A stretch of 64,000 nt of DNA, taken from contig PQWQ01000020.1 of NCBI GenBank assembly GCA_002943765.1, positions 434,001 through 498,000 of the forward strand. Reading direction: 5' to 3'. The DNA is from Psoroptes ovis (lineage: Eukaryota > Arthropoda > Arachnida > Sarcoptiformes > Psoroptidae). A model generated the notes under the pieces. The model worked only from the letters and a program-made list of their open reading frames with translations. It did not search any database and was not told the origin of the DNA. The translations under genes were made by a program, and so were the position numbers. This document shows positions 38,131 to 49,907 of the stretch, piece after piece; position 1 is the first letter of the stretch; each line of letters opens with the position of its first letter.

Positions 38131-41100
38131 TCAAAATGGATTAATTTCGTTGTCGGTAATTTCACTTTTGAATGTTTGTTGTTGTTGTTGTCCACTTTTT
38201 GCTGCTGCTGTTGTTGATGTTACAATTGTTGATGGTGTCACCACTGATGCTGATGTGGATGATGCGGATGATGATGAATGTAATGTTTGTTCAATAATTG
38301 TTCGTAAATCATCGTTTGTTGCGGTGGTGGTGGTTGTTGTAGGCATAAGATTTGCATTATTTGTTTGATGATCATGACGATTCGACGATATTTGTTGTTG
38401 TTGCATTACATTTTCAACTTGACCAAGCATCTGTTGTGCGCCACCACCGCCCCCTACACCAACAACATTACCATTAATCATTTGATTAGTAATTGTTTGA
38501 TGCTGTTGTTGATGTCTGATATTGTTTTCATTCGTTTCTTGTGACATTATTACATTGACAACCTGGGTCATATTCGCGACCATATTTGCTTCGGGAAAAG
38601 TTTGTCCTAAGTTTTTTTTTGGAATGAAATTTAAAAAATCTTAAAATTCCGGTACATACTTGCATAAGAACTTTGCCATATATGATTTCGTTGCCATTGT
38701 AATGGATCATTTGATTGTTGTTGGGGTATCAATGATGATTGTGGCGGTTGATGATGTGGATGAGAATGAGGATTTTGGACTTGATGATTATTCGTATTAT
38801 TTGAATTATTTTGATGTGTTATTGTTGTATTGGTGTTTGTCAATGATGTAGAATTAATCGTACTATTCAACAACATTTCTTGTATTAAACGATCAATACA
38901 TAGTTTGCCGAATGCTTTAGCAAATTCAATTTGTTTAATTAATTGCCATGCAATACTTTGTAATGATGGTAATATCAACAATAGTTCACCGAACCGTCCT
39001 CTCGAATTGTATTGGCGATCATTTACATAATCTTCGAGACATATTTGTATTTGATGGCGAACATTTTTCACACGTGCCGAATCTTTTAAATTTTTTGCAG
39101 CTTTTCAGGTGCAAAAGGGTTGTACGGGAAAATCATTAAATGAATTTTTCAAAAATAATTATTCAAAACAAATTAAATACCTGGATCGAAAAAAACTATA
39201 GCTTTCAAACAAGCAAATTCATTATCATCAATATTTACATCTTTCATCACTGCAACAATCTCGTCCAATATTCGACAACCGATTCGTGTAATTTCTTGAT
39301 CAGGTGTTAACCTTGGAATAATGTGATCATTACCAAGCAATAACACATCTTTGAGTAGTAATGATCGTTTTGAAAGACCAAGCAACAAATGTTCACCAGC
39401 ATGCGCTTTCAGCAATGCAACTTGATCATCAATATTCAATTCAATAAATGCCGGGATACATTTGGCCCATTCGATTAAAATTCTCAGTTGTTCAGTCATT
39501 GAATTACCAATATCTTCAATGTTTGCTATTGTTTTTGATTGAAAATTTGTATCACTTGATAGCGAACAATTCTGTCATTAAGAACCGAAAATGAAAATCT
39601 GTCAAAAAATGAAGAATTAATCTAAAATATATGTACAATCTATCACCTTTCTTGATGATACTTCAGCTTTAACCAGTACCGATAATGACGTTCCTAGGGT
39701 CGATTTATTATCTTCATAGCTAGGTCTTCGACATGTAATACGATCACGTTCATTTTGTACTGCTTCTTTACGCATATCAGCACGAAAGCATTTTTTTAGG
39801 CGACAATAACGACATTGATTACGTTTATCTTTATCAATGACACAATTACGATTGAAACGGCACGTGTAAACATGATTTTTTCGTACACTACGGCGAAAAA
39901 AGCCCTGAATTTTTACCAAAAAGAAAGAAATTTCAATTTTTTTCAAATTTATTGAAATTGAAAACCCAAAATTCTAAACCCAATACCTTACAACCATCAC
40001 AACTGAATGCACCATAATGTTTTCCGGTAGCACGATCACCACAAATTGCACATGTTTGTGAATTTTGATGCGTTTGTTGCTGTTGATGACCGGAATTATT
40101 ATTATTATGATTAGTATTATCATTTGATGATTGTTGTTGATGATTACCATTATTATTAGCATCAATATTATTATTATTTGAACCATTCATATTTATCATA
40201 TTGTCATTATTATTATTTTGATTATTATTATTACTAGTATTACTATTTAAATTTAAACAATTTTGATTCGTATTTGTATTATTTGAATTAGAATTATTAT
40301 TATTACTATTATTATTATTTGTATTATTATTAACATTTCCATTGATAATAGAATCACATGTTGAATCTATAATTGTTTATTTATTTATATCAAAAATATG
40401 AAATATTATTATTTTTATCAGTATTAATTCAACAATAAATGATAATCAACAACAGCAACAACAACAACAACAATCCTCTCTCTCTCTCTATCCATGCAAT
40501 CTCATTACCAGTCATCATTGTGTATGCATTTCATTGACATTGTTTTGTTTTTTCAATGGTCAAAGTTTTACCGAAACAAAAAGAAATGAAATCATTGCTT
40601 TTCGAATCATCGAATATTCAATCTTACATGATGTATATCTATCTATCAAAGGCATAAACAATTTTGATTACAACAAAATATTAATGATTTGTTTATATAA
40701 TATTTATTCATTTTTTTTCGACCCTTTGAAATTGTTTGTTATGAATTGTTTCGAATTGTTAGATTTCGATTTATGTTTTCGCTTTCTAGTCACAAAGAAA
40801 AATTATAAATAATTTAATGCGAACCGAGGGAAAAACAACAACCTTTGCTAAACCCTTCATTTCTCAGGTACTCAAACTTTTTCGTTATTTGTTAAACGAT
40901 GAGAATTCAAAAACAAATGAAAATATTCCGACAATCATATTTATTTAAATTATCATTTGTGAATAGACAAAACAAAACGATTCACAAGCGCGATGATCAT
41001 CAATCAATCAACAATATGCATCTATAGCCTTAAGCCTTAAATATAAGCCTTTATGTCAAAAATTCCTTATGTTGTTTTGTTTTCATTTGTTATTGTTTTG

Positions 41101-42709
41101 ATTATGTACACAATAATGGTGATTTGATTATTTGAGAACAAATATCACGATTAAACAAATCAAACAAAATGAATGATGTTTTTCTATCACTGGGAAAGGG
41201 TTAATTGGAATAATTCAAATTAAAAGTAAAAAAAAATAGTTTCATTGAACCCTTTAAAACTGAGTTAGATTTAAATTTCTTATCATCATTGAAACAAGTA
41301 TTGATTGATCAATCAAATGACCGATTTGATTAGAGAAATATTTCTCTGGGAAACATTTCACTGTGTGCGTAATTTCGTATATCATCGATATATCGTTGGA
41401 AAAACCAATAAATAAATAAATAAATGACTATTGGATGGATGGATGCTTGCAGAGCATCAAATGATCATGAAATAAAAAATGTTTTACAATTTGAAAAAAA
41501 AATTGTTTCACCTCATTTGGTACATTTGTGATGTGTGTAAATTTCAAATAATTTCAAATTGAAGAATGAAAATTTTCAAAAATCTAGAAAAATCTCATCA
41601 TTATTATTATCAATGATCGATTGATTTTGATTGATTTCGATTAAAAATCAATCAATCGAAAAGATATCAATTGAAAATTTGTCAATATTTTCTTGATCAT
41701 TAAATAAATAAGATGTCACATGCTTGAAAAATGTATGAAATTTTCAAAAAGAAGGTGGTCCTATTGATAATTTAAAACTGATTTTGCTCCTTGAACTACC
41801 CAAAAAAAATTGATGATGAAATTGAAATATGAATCTTTGAAATCAATCAATGAATTTTTCAAATTGTTCAAATTCTACACAAATTCAATAAGTGTAGCAG
41901 TGTAGCCACATAAGACTAAGCCGAATGAACTTTTCGGACAATCTACTAGATATAATTATTAAGATTATTTGCTGTTGTTAAATTATCGAAAATATTCTTA
42001 TATTCTTAATCAATGAATTGATACCATTTTTACAATTACCAATTGTATCGATGATCATATCATCCATACAGATATCATTGCTATTCAATGTTGTTGTTCC
42101 TGATGCTGTTGATGATGATGTTAATGTTGGCGCTGTTGTTGTTGTTTTTGTAGGGATAATGGCCCCAGTAGCAGATACTGTTGTTGTTGATGTATTATTG
42201 TTGATTGATGTTGTTGTTGTCGATGATGATGATGATGGATTCCATAAATCTTCATTGGATAAATCATAAAAATTTTGATATTCATTATTATTATTGCTAT
42301 TACTAGGGTTTGTATTTGTTGTTGACATGTATTCGGGTGAACTTTGTGTGGTCGAAATATCATTATGATCATCTAATTGTGATTGACAATCATTAATCGA
42401 TTCCATTGATGAATGAATGTTATTGGAATTGGAATTTAAATCAGAATAATTAATATAACCAGTTTGATTATTATTATTATTCATATTATTACAGAAAAAA
42501 TTTCCATTTAAATTTGAAATATTTTGTTGTGTGGAACGAAACATTAATGATGGTGGTGGTGATGATGATCCTGAAACATTAAAATCAATGGCTGGATAAT
42601 AATTATATGATGATGTTTGTAATGTTGGCCCATTATGATATGTGGTGTTGGTTGATGTGTACATAAACCTACACGCTGATGATAGTCTTTGTGTATGATG
42701 GGTCAACAT
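38131..42709 (-). CDS. Hnf4: HNF4-type nuclear receptor (6 coding exons)
   Basis: Minus-strand exons are 42709-42040, 40366-39987, 39904-39647, 39571-39181, 39100-38660 and 38606-38131, joining in frame to 871 aa. Exons 2-3 encode the DNA-binding domain: CAICGDRATGKHYGAFSCD, then GCK|GFFRRSVRKNH across the intron, CRFNRNCVIDKDKRNQCRYC, KKCFRADMRKEAVQNERDR. The ligand-binding domain follows: LIEWAKCIPAFIELNIDDQV, LLKAHAGEHLLLG, KDVLLLGNDHIIPR, DDNEFACLKAIVFFDP, LEDYVNDRQYNSRGRFGELL, and an AF-2 helix LIQEMLL. HNF4 binds direct repeats as a homodimer, carries a buried fatty acid and controls gut and fat metabolism. The A/B region (about 350 aa of Ser/Thr/Asn runs) and the Gln-rich F domain are unusually long. 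An in-frame stop lies just upstream of the chosen ATG. Alternative upstream promoters are usual for this family. Confidence 0.96.
40367..42039 (-). other. HNF4 intron 1
   Basis: This 1.67-kb intron separates the Ser/Thr-rich A/B exon from the Asn-rich exon that leads into the zinc fingers. It contains a short TC tract near 40475-40490 and half of a miniature element (41912-41945). I see no coding sequence. Confidence 0.7.
41912..41945 (-). mobile_element. Half of a subfamily-A miniature element, in HNF4 intron 1
   Basis: Only GACTAAGCCGAATGAAC, then TTTTCGGACAATCTA, remains. This is one end of a reversed A element; the other half is missing, so it is a broken copy. Confidence 0.7.
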
Positions 42710-44094
42710 TTTTGATTCAAATCACATTTAAATTATTTTGATTTTCTAAATATTTCAGTTGCTTTTGTTCAATTGTTTTATTTGATTTTTATTTTTACTC
42801 GCTTATCAATACTATAACCCTACATACACACACTAATCAATTTCACTTATCTTCTGCTAGAATTTCTTCGAATATTTTTGATTGTACCTTTTGTGAACAC
42901 TGAATGTATCGTTAGAATTCTTTAAAAAATTTCAAATTTTATGAAATAAATGAAATGTTGTCATCAAAAATCGATATCGGCTTAATATATTATTATTCAA
43001 TAATAATAATTTTAATAATATTAATATTTTGCCCATTTAAGACTGAGATAGAGAAAAATTCAATTTCAATTTGAATAAATCATTGATTGATTTTCAAGTA
43101 AAGAAAATGAAATGAAATGATAATAATAATTTCAATCGGAAAAAAAATAAGGCGAAGACAAATTTTAAAAATTTTCTTAAAGTTGACGAAAATCAAAAAT
43201 CAACAAATAATGTACATTAGTTTAATATGATTGAATAGCTTTTCAATTGATCATTGATAAATTATCAATGAATTATTGGATAAAAAAAATTGGAAAATAT
43301 AAACTGATGATCACACTATAATTTGCTTGCTAATTTGATTTGATTTTATATGAAATGATTGTATGTATATTATGTATGTGCATCAATATTGATTGATTCA
43401 TCATCATTGACAAAAGAACGAAAAGATAAGATCAAATTAAGACAATGACAACACCAACGATGATGAGTAGAAGAAATTAAATTATTTGAAAATGTTTATA
43501 ATATATATATATAAGATTGATCAATAATCAGCATTTGCCATGTATTTAAAATTCATTCAGAATGATTTTTGATTAGGATGAAGGTTTTTGAAAATGATTT
43601 TAATTGAAATATATTTTGATTGAAATTTTGTCACAATTTTGATTGATTTTTTGGGCGATGAATTGAAGCTTAAGAATGATTGTTGCGGGTGAAGAGTTTT
43701 TGAAAATTGAATTGAAATTGAAAATTCATATTTTCACAGTTTCAAATCTGTGAAAATTTCAATCAAGTTTTACATTAGATCTATGCACACACACACAGAC
43801 ACATTTAATTTTTTAAAGAAAATATTAAGATGGTGGACGCATTTAAAATACATTTATTTTATAAGAAAAACAATTTTAAAAAATTAAATTTATCAGCACT
43901 AATTCAACATTTACTTTCAAATATTTGATTTAATTTATATTTTCAATCATTCTCTCGCTCTCTCTCTCATTGACAATAAACAATCACCACACACACACAC
44001 ACACACTAATCAAAAATTAAAAAAAACCAAACAAAATCAATCCAATCAGCAACAACAACAACGATGATGATCAATTGATAATTTTATTATTATA

Positions 44095-44175
44095 TTAGGT
44101 TGTCCGAAAAGTTCATTCGGCTTAATCAAATAGAGTTGCACGAGAAAATCGGCCAAAACTTTCCGGACAGCCTTA
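44095..44175 (+). mobile_element. Miniature mariner-like element, subfamily A
   Basis: Begins TTAGGTTGTCCGAAAAGTTC and ends AACTTTCCGGACAGCCTTA, TA-flanked. It lies about 1.4 kb upstream of the HNF4 start. Confidence 0.87.
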
Positions 44176-45351
44176 TATCTGATTTTTTTTATTTTTAAGA
44201 ATGATGGCGATTGCGATAACTAAAAACAACAAATTTCTTTTTTTTTTTTTTGTTGCTGTTGTTGTCAAATGATGATAAATGAATGGATAATATAAGGCTA
44301 TAGTATGGATAATGATGATGATGATTTTAAAACATATGATAATAAATAATCAAATAAATGAAAATAAATGAAAATGATGATAAAGATTGAATTATTATTA
44401 TTATTATTATTTGAAATAATAATAATTTTGCTGATGTGTTGTTTATTGATGATGATGCTTTTGTAGGAGAAAATAACGGCAATTCATTTCTTAAAAATTT
44501 TCAAATCATTTGATTTCGATAGATTTCAATAGATTTTCATATTTCGTCGGTTTTTTCTGGTTTTTTCAAGTATTCAAATGAAATTCTTTGAATAATTCAA
44601 GAATTTCTGATTTTGGCCGAATTCAATTCGTTGATATTCTTAGATTATTGGAAGGAGAATCGATTTGACAATTCTTGAGGCCAAAACAATTTAAATTCAC
44701 TCATCACTTTAGCACTTGTTGAGTACTAATGAACTTTCATTTCATTTTCTTAATTTTTCAAATCACAAGATTTTAAATTTTTTTTTTTTGAAACGAAAAA
44801 GATTCGATTTGTTTACTATGAGTATCAGAGATGGAATATAGGATATATATGATTGTTTTTCGAGAGTTTATTCATTGGGTAAACCATGAATGGAAATAGT
44901 TGATGATGATGGTGAATGAATTTACTTTTATTCAAAGAATAATTGATTGAAAAACAGAAGAAACGAAGAGAAATAGAGAGAGAAGCACAACAACCTGTTG
45001 CTTCTGATGTTTCGAAAGTATTTGATTTTAAATCATTTTTGTTAAGATTTTCATGTATTATTCGGTCATTTTTACTTTAAGCTGTGAAGCTCTGATAAAA
45101 TATCAAGTATTTTCATGGATATAGTGTCAGATTTTATCAAAAATTTTGTTTGGTTTAGGGTTGTTTTGGGGTAAATTTTTGAAAATTGTAAAATTAATAC
45201 ACTGATATTGGCTGTGAACACAAACACAACGAAAAAAATGGTCAGCCTATTCGAAAAATGAAACAATCAAATGTCCAAATAAATGTTTGGATACAAACGA
45301 TAATAATGAATGATTATCAATGATAAAATATAATCAAAAGTAAATAGTATA

Positions 45352-45433
45352 TTAGGTTGTCCCCAAAAGTTCATTCGGCTTAATCGAATAGAGTTGCACA
45401 TGAAAATCGGCCAAAACTTTCTGGACAATCTAA
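45352..45433 (+). mobile_element. Miniature mariner-like element, subfamily A
   Basis: Begins TTAGGTTGTCCCCAAAAGTT and ends ACTTTCTGGACAATCTAA, TA-flanked. The core CGAATAGAGTTGCACATGAA is close to consensus. Confidence 0.87.
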
Positions 45434-46003
45434 TAAAATAAAATGAAATGATTCGAAAAAAATTCAAACATGACCTTATGCTTCAAACCTTATGGTGCTG
45501 GGGTTATTTATCGCTTATTTTTCTCTATTTTTTACAATCAAAATGAATGAAACAAATCATATAAATTCTTTGTGATAATTTTTAAGTTCATTAATGTGGA
45601 TGTGTGTGTTTTCTGATATCAAAGTGTAAATAAAGCTTTATTTCAGTTTATGCTGCGCTCGCTGTGACCGATTCAATCAAATCAACCAAATATTCGAAAA
45701 TCATTTGAATGGTCAAACATTTTGTTGACCAAACATTTTTTATTATTGACATTTCAAGTGTCGGCAATGGACACATATAAACGATCGAGACACGCATATC
45801 GATAGTGGAAAATGTGCTTGAAATCCTTGATTTTGGAATGATTAAGAAACAACACAAAAATTTATGTATCAAACAACCCAATAAAAAAATTGAATCATAT
45901 GAATTATCATAATTCAATTATTAAGACCATAAAATTTTTGAAATTTCAATTTCATTGATTATCTTATGATAATAATAATTAGTGGTAATTATTACAAACT
46001 ATA

Positions 46004-46085
46004 TTAGACTGTCCGAAAAGTTCATGGCGCTTAATCGCAGTAGAGTTGCACAGGAAAATCGACCAGAACTTTCCGGACAATCTAA
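46004..46085 (+). mobile_element. Miniature mariner-like element, subfamily A
   Basis: Begins TTAGACTGTCCGAAAAGTTC and ends AACTTTCCGGACAATCTAA, TA-flanked. It is the last element seen in the window; none follows over the next 18 kb. Confidence 0.87.
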
Positions 46086-46600
46086 TAATATTAAAGTTGT
46101 AAATTCTTTTCGATAATAATTTGATATATGTATTCTAATCAATTTTTTTAAAAATTTGACAAAACCAACAATGTCAATGAAGCCATAATAATCATAATCA
46201 TACAATGATGATCGTCAAAATCAATGTCATTAGATGTGATTGATGATCATAAAAATGGGAAAATAGTACATCTAATACATTAACATAGAATATATGGAAC
46301 GATTTGTCAATCGTTAACATAACCCATTGATAATGATTACAATTATGTCCATTTTCACAAATGTACTTTTGAAATTGATTTTTCAAAGATTGAAGAAAAA
46401 TCAACTTTTGAAAATTTTGAAATACTTTTGAAAGTCTATTCAAAGTCTATGGATATTTTATCTTTTTGAAAATCTCGTTGATCATTTCTCTGATATACAA
46501 CTAGCATTCATAACCAAATACAAATAAACAAATCAACAAATACAAAGATCGTAAGAAAAGATTTAAGATTTGAAAATCTTGTCAATTTCAAATTATCAAG

Positions 46601-46626
46601 TTTCAAACGTCATCTGGCGTTTGAAA
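46601..46626. repeat. Short hairpin with TCATCTGG loop
   Basis: TTTCAAACG and CGTTTGAAA are exact 9-bp arms around TCATCTGG. The loop resembles the CATCT core of the motif seen upstream of CutA and COA8. Confidence 0.5.
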
Positions 46627-47582
46627 TGTATTTGTATTTGAAATCAATCATTAAATTATTTGAATTCAAATTTTAAACTAAGGAATTATCACCTACTTTT
46701 AATGTTGATTTCTTGATTGTATGAGTTTTGTTTATTGTTCGATGAATCATTCAAAGATGTTCGAAATCGTTTGAAAAATACATTGAATCAAATAATCTTT
46801 ATAATCTGGTCACTGTTGATGATCATCATAATATTCAGATGATGACAGATTGCAATTATCATGAATATTTCTTTTAAGATTTGACATTTTTAAAATCAAA
46901 GATGTTATCTTTTAAGGCGTTAGATGAATTGTTAAATCATTTATGAATCAATTCTATGCATTTTACACTGGTCTTAGCTGACATAGCATAGTCTTTTATA
47001 TGATTATATTAGTTTAATTTTGTCCATTGAAATAGCACAAATTTTTGAATTATCTTCAGATGTTTTGAATGAAATTATTCACACAAAAAAAAGAAAAATT
47101 TCTTAAAAAAACAAAAGCTCATAGTCTTGGTCTAAATTTCATTGTTATTTCATTATTTTTTTAAGCACAATTCAAAGCATCATGGTAATCATCAAACTCA
47201 TTCACTCTCAAACATGTCTTATTTACATATTTTAAATATATAATGAATAAATAATATATCTTCGATATCTTACACTTTTAAAACATAGGAAAATGATAAT
47301 TAAAAATAATGATAAAAATTTGAAATTGATATTTGATTGGAAATTGAGCAACATCATGATTGAATCGAATCAATTGGAAATCAATGTAAATGCATATACA
47401 ATTATCAAAAATACACTTTTTTGAACGTTCTTTTAAATAATCAAATAATTCATTTATTGATATTTTTTGTTCTTTTATTTCTGTATTTATTCATGATAAC
47501 CAGATAATTAATGATAATTGACTAATTTTGTTGTTATTAAGACCATCAAAATTTGAACGGTGCTAAAATTTCTCGAGCTTGC

Positions 47583-47593
47583 TGCTGCCATCT
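47583..47593 (+). promoter_or_regulatory. TGCTGCCATCT motif upstream of CutA
   Basis: The 11-mer TGCTGCCATCT lies 82 bp upstream of the CutA start and recurs exactly 58 bp upstream of the COA8 start. A shared core-promoter or proximal element is an inference from this pairing. Confidence 0.35.
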
Positions 47594-47674
47594 GGTGGTT
47601 TGTTTTCAAAAATAAATGTCTGCAAATCTTCAAGAATCATATGTTTAAAATACATTGAAAAATCAGCATAATTC

Positions 47675-48262
47675 ATGTCTAAAATATTGCTTTCATCAAT
47701 ACTTTTTTCCATATCTTGTCGATCAATATTTGGATGTAATAATATCGCTAATAATAGTTTTTGTTCAACATCCACATCCAACAATAGAGCCAACATGTCA
47801 TCTGAATATTCAATCGGTTATGTAACGATTTGTGATGCTGAAAAAGCAAAAGAATTGGCTACGTAAGAAGCCCAATATATTCATATTGAATAAATAATGT
47901 TATTAATTTCAATTTTTCCGCAGTAAATTAGTCAACGAAAACAAAGTTGCATGTGTCAACATTATACCATCAGTGACATCGATTTATCGTTGGGAAAATA
48001 AATTGGAAACCGATTCAGAATCATTGATGATACTGAAAACACGTACAGATGTATTGGACGATGTGATTGAATTCATTAAAAAGAATCATCCATATACAGT
48101 GCCAGAAATTATTTTCACACCTGTAAGTATTCAAATTGATTGACTAAGCAATTATCATTATTATAATCATCTCGATTTTAGATTATCAAAGGTAATCCCG
48201 ATTATTTGAAATGGATATCATCATCGGTACCGGCTAAAGCTTCTGAAAAATCAAATAATTAA
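47675..48262 (+). CDS. CutA: CutA1-family protein (3 exons)
   Basis: Exons are 47675-47862, 47924-48122 and 48182-48262, giving 155 aa; introns are 61 and 59 bp. The CutA ferredoxin-like fold is recognisable from GYVTICDAEKAKELA, LVNENKVACVNIIPSVTSIY, RWENKLETDSESLMILKT, VIEFIKKNHPYTVPEIIFTP and GNPDYLKWI. CutA proteins are very stable trimers, named for copper tolerance in bacteria; the animal form has been linked to acetylcholinesterase anchoring. The first ATG gives a 40-residue leader with a hydrophobic run (ILLSSILFSISC), which looks like a signal or organelle-targeting peptide; an internal ATG at 47795 would give a cytosolic form of 115 aa. Animal CutA commonly shows such alternative starts. 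An AATAAA signal follows at about 48289. Confidence 0.93.
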
Positions 48263-48383
48263 TTTTGAAAAATTTATTTTATTTTAATTTCAATAAAATT
48301 AACCCTTTTTTTCTTTGCAAAACTCTTAATTTTGAACTTGAGTTTTTTCAAATTTTTTAAAACATTAAATTTCATCGAAATTT

Positions 48384-48394
48384 TGCTGCCATCT
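48384..48394 (+). promoter_or_regulatory. TGCTGCCATCT motif upstream of COA8
   Basis: This is the exact second copy of the 11-mer found upstream of CutA, 58 bp before the COA8 ATG. The interval between CutA and COA8 is only 189 bp, so it must hold the CutA 3' end and the COA8 promoter. Confidence 0.35.
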
Positions 48395-48451
48395 ATTGCC
48401 GTTGAAATCAACAATTTTTTCTATTTACATTTTTGATCAATTTGTTTCAAA

Positions 48452-49054
48452 ATGTTTTCAAAAAATAAAATAAATCAAAAATTTATAAAATCGATAATTT
48501 TAATTAATCAAAGATCATCATCATCAGCTAAACATAGTGATAAAGTATCCATAATACCGCATCCAACATCGAAATTAAGATTATTCAACTATGCAATACC
48601 TGAAAATGAAAGCATTTATGAGCGAAAAGTACGTGAACTTCGTATACAGGTACAGAATTTTAACCATGAATATTGGTCAGCGATAAACACTGAATTTAAT
48701 CAGGTAATTTTCATCATGATTCAAAATACGATGATTAACAATATTGATATGTCTTTGTGAACAGAAAAAAGCTCAATACATTGAAAATGAATTGAAAAAT
48801 AAAAACAATGAAGTCGATTACAATTCAGCCGAAACACATGAAGAATTGGCACAATTTTATAAAAAATTTCTTGATGATAATCATCAGAGATATATTCAAT
48901 ATAATTCGTGAGTAAATCATTTTGAAAAATAATTGAACAATTCGATTAATTATTCATTCATTTATTTCATAGTCAATGGTACCGTAATAATATGAAATTA
49001 TTATGGCATTCATTTGCCGTATCAATCATACGTCTATTCAAACGTTTTTATTAA
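48452..49054 (+). CDS. COA8: COA8/APOPT1, cytochrome c oxidase assembly factor (3 exons)
   Basis: Exons are 48452-48703, 48765-48907 and 48973-49054, giving 158 aa. The N-terminus (MFSKNKINQKFIKSIILINQ) is basic with no acidic residue, as in a mitochondrial import signal. The conserved core is IPENESIYERKVRELR, FNHEYWSAINTEF, THEELAQFYKKFLDDN, then YIQYNSQWYRNNMKLLW, all matching the PF10231 (COA8) block. In human the protein is a mitochondrial matrix factor that supports complex IV assembly; loss causes cytochrome c oxidase deficiency. The gene follows CutA head-to-tail and is convergent with CARM1. Introns are 61 and 65 bp. A polyadenylation signal (AATAAA) is near 49157. Confidence 0.92.
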
Positions 49055-49907
49055 TTTAAATTCTTAAATTTAAATTTAAAGAAAAAAATATTAATTTTTT
49101 TTTGTACAAATTTCAATTAATTATTTTTGTTTGAAATGAATATAAATCATATATGATAAATAAATGCCTTTACGTATTTACGTTCATCATTCATCATTAA
49201 AATATTTATATTCATTTTCAAGTATTTTTCTAAGTATATAATGATGATGGTTGAAGTTTGCTGAGTATTTACTTGAGGTGTTTTACCATAAATCCAAACA
49301 CAAATTTAAAAATATGTCGACAATTTTTTGAAATATGAGTATGTATGACATGTGATGTGTGTATTATTCATAGTGTTTCATTCACAATGTTTTCTCATGT
49401 TGTTGCAGTGTTTGTTTTGTTGTTTTCTACCAAAAATGTTTCATTAAAATGTAAATCACACAATTTCAGATTCTAATTGAAAAAATAATAATGATAATAA
49501 TCAATCAATCATGATAACCTGTTTCCCAAAAAAAATTTTACAATAATTTCGATAATAAAATAGATTCTAAGTACGTAATTGATGATGAAAATAATAATTA
49601 ATAATTGTAAAATAAATGAATGTCTCATACTCCCTCTATAATTGGCCAATTGTGATACATGTATAGGTGTGTCATTGATTGGTTTTTTTTTTGGTGTGTT
49701 GGTTGGAAGCATACAATACAATTTTTCAATCATTTATGCACATTGATGACGATATTCTATGAATCAATTATTTCATGGATAATAATTTGTTTTTAAGTAT
49801 AGACTTGATAATACATGCGATTCACGTCTATGTGTTGAGATTCAAAATGAAAAATAGCGAGAAAAGTTGTGATGAAAATGAAGGAAGAAGGCTAATGATA
49901 GATTTTT
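49055..49907. other. 3' intergenic region between COA8 and CARM1
   Basis: The two genes converge, so this 853-bp AT-rich stretch should contain both 3' UTRs. I see no coding sequence, inverted repeat or element. Confidence 0.6.

Larger units (their letters stand above)
42710..47674. other. Non-coding region between HNF4 and CutA
   Basis: The left part should hold the HNF4 promoter. Three miniature elements (44095, 45352, 46004) lie here, along with CA tracts near 43790 and 43990, a TTATTA array near 44395, and a hairpin at 46601-46626 with 9-bp arms around TCATCTGG. A slightly GC-richer stretch at 45645-45800 contains an open minus-strand frame of 89 codons that resembles no protein I know. 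I see no convincing gene. Confidence 0.55.

Noticed and set aside
45648..45917. Minus-strand frame of 89 codons in a slightly GC-richer patch
   Set aside because: No recognisable domain, no splice partner and no start context; kept only as part of the intergenic description.
47563..47796. Minus-strand frame of 77 codons antisense to the CutA first exon
   Set aside because: It is protein-like in composition but overlaps the CutA start, ends in the shared promoter-like motif and resembles no family I know. CutA on the other strand has strong support.
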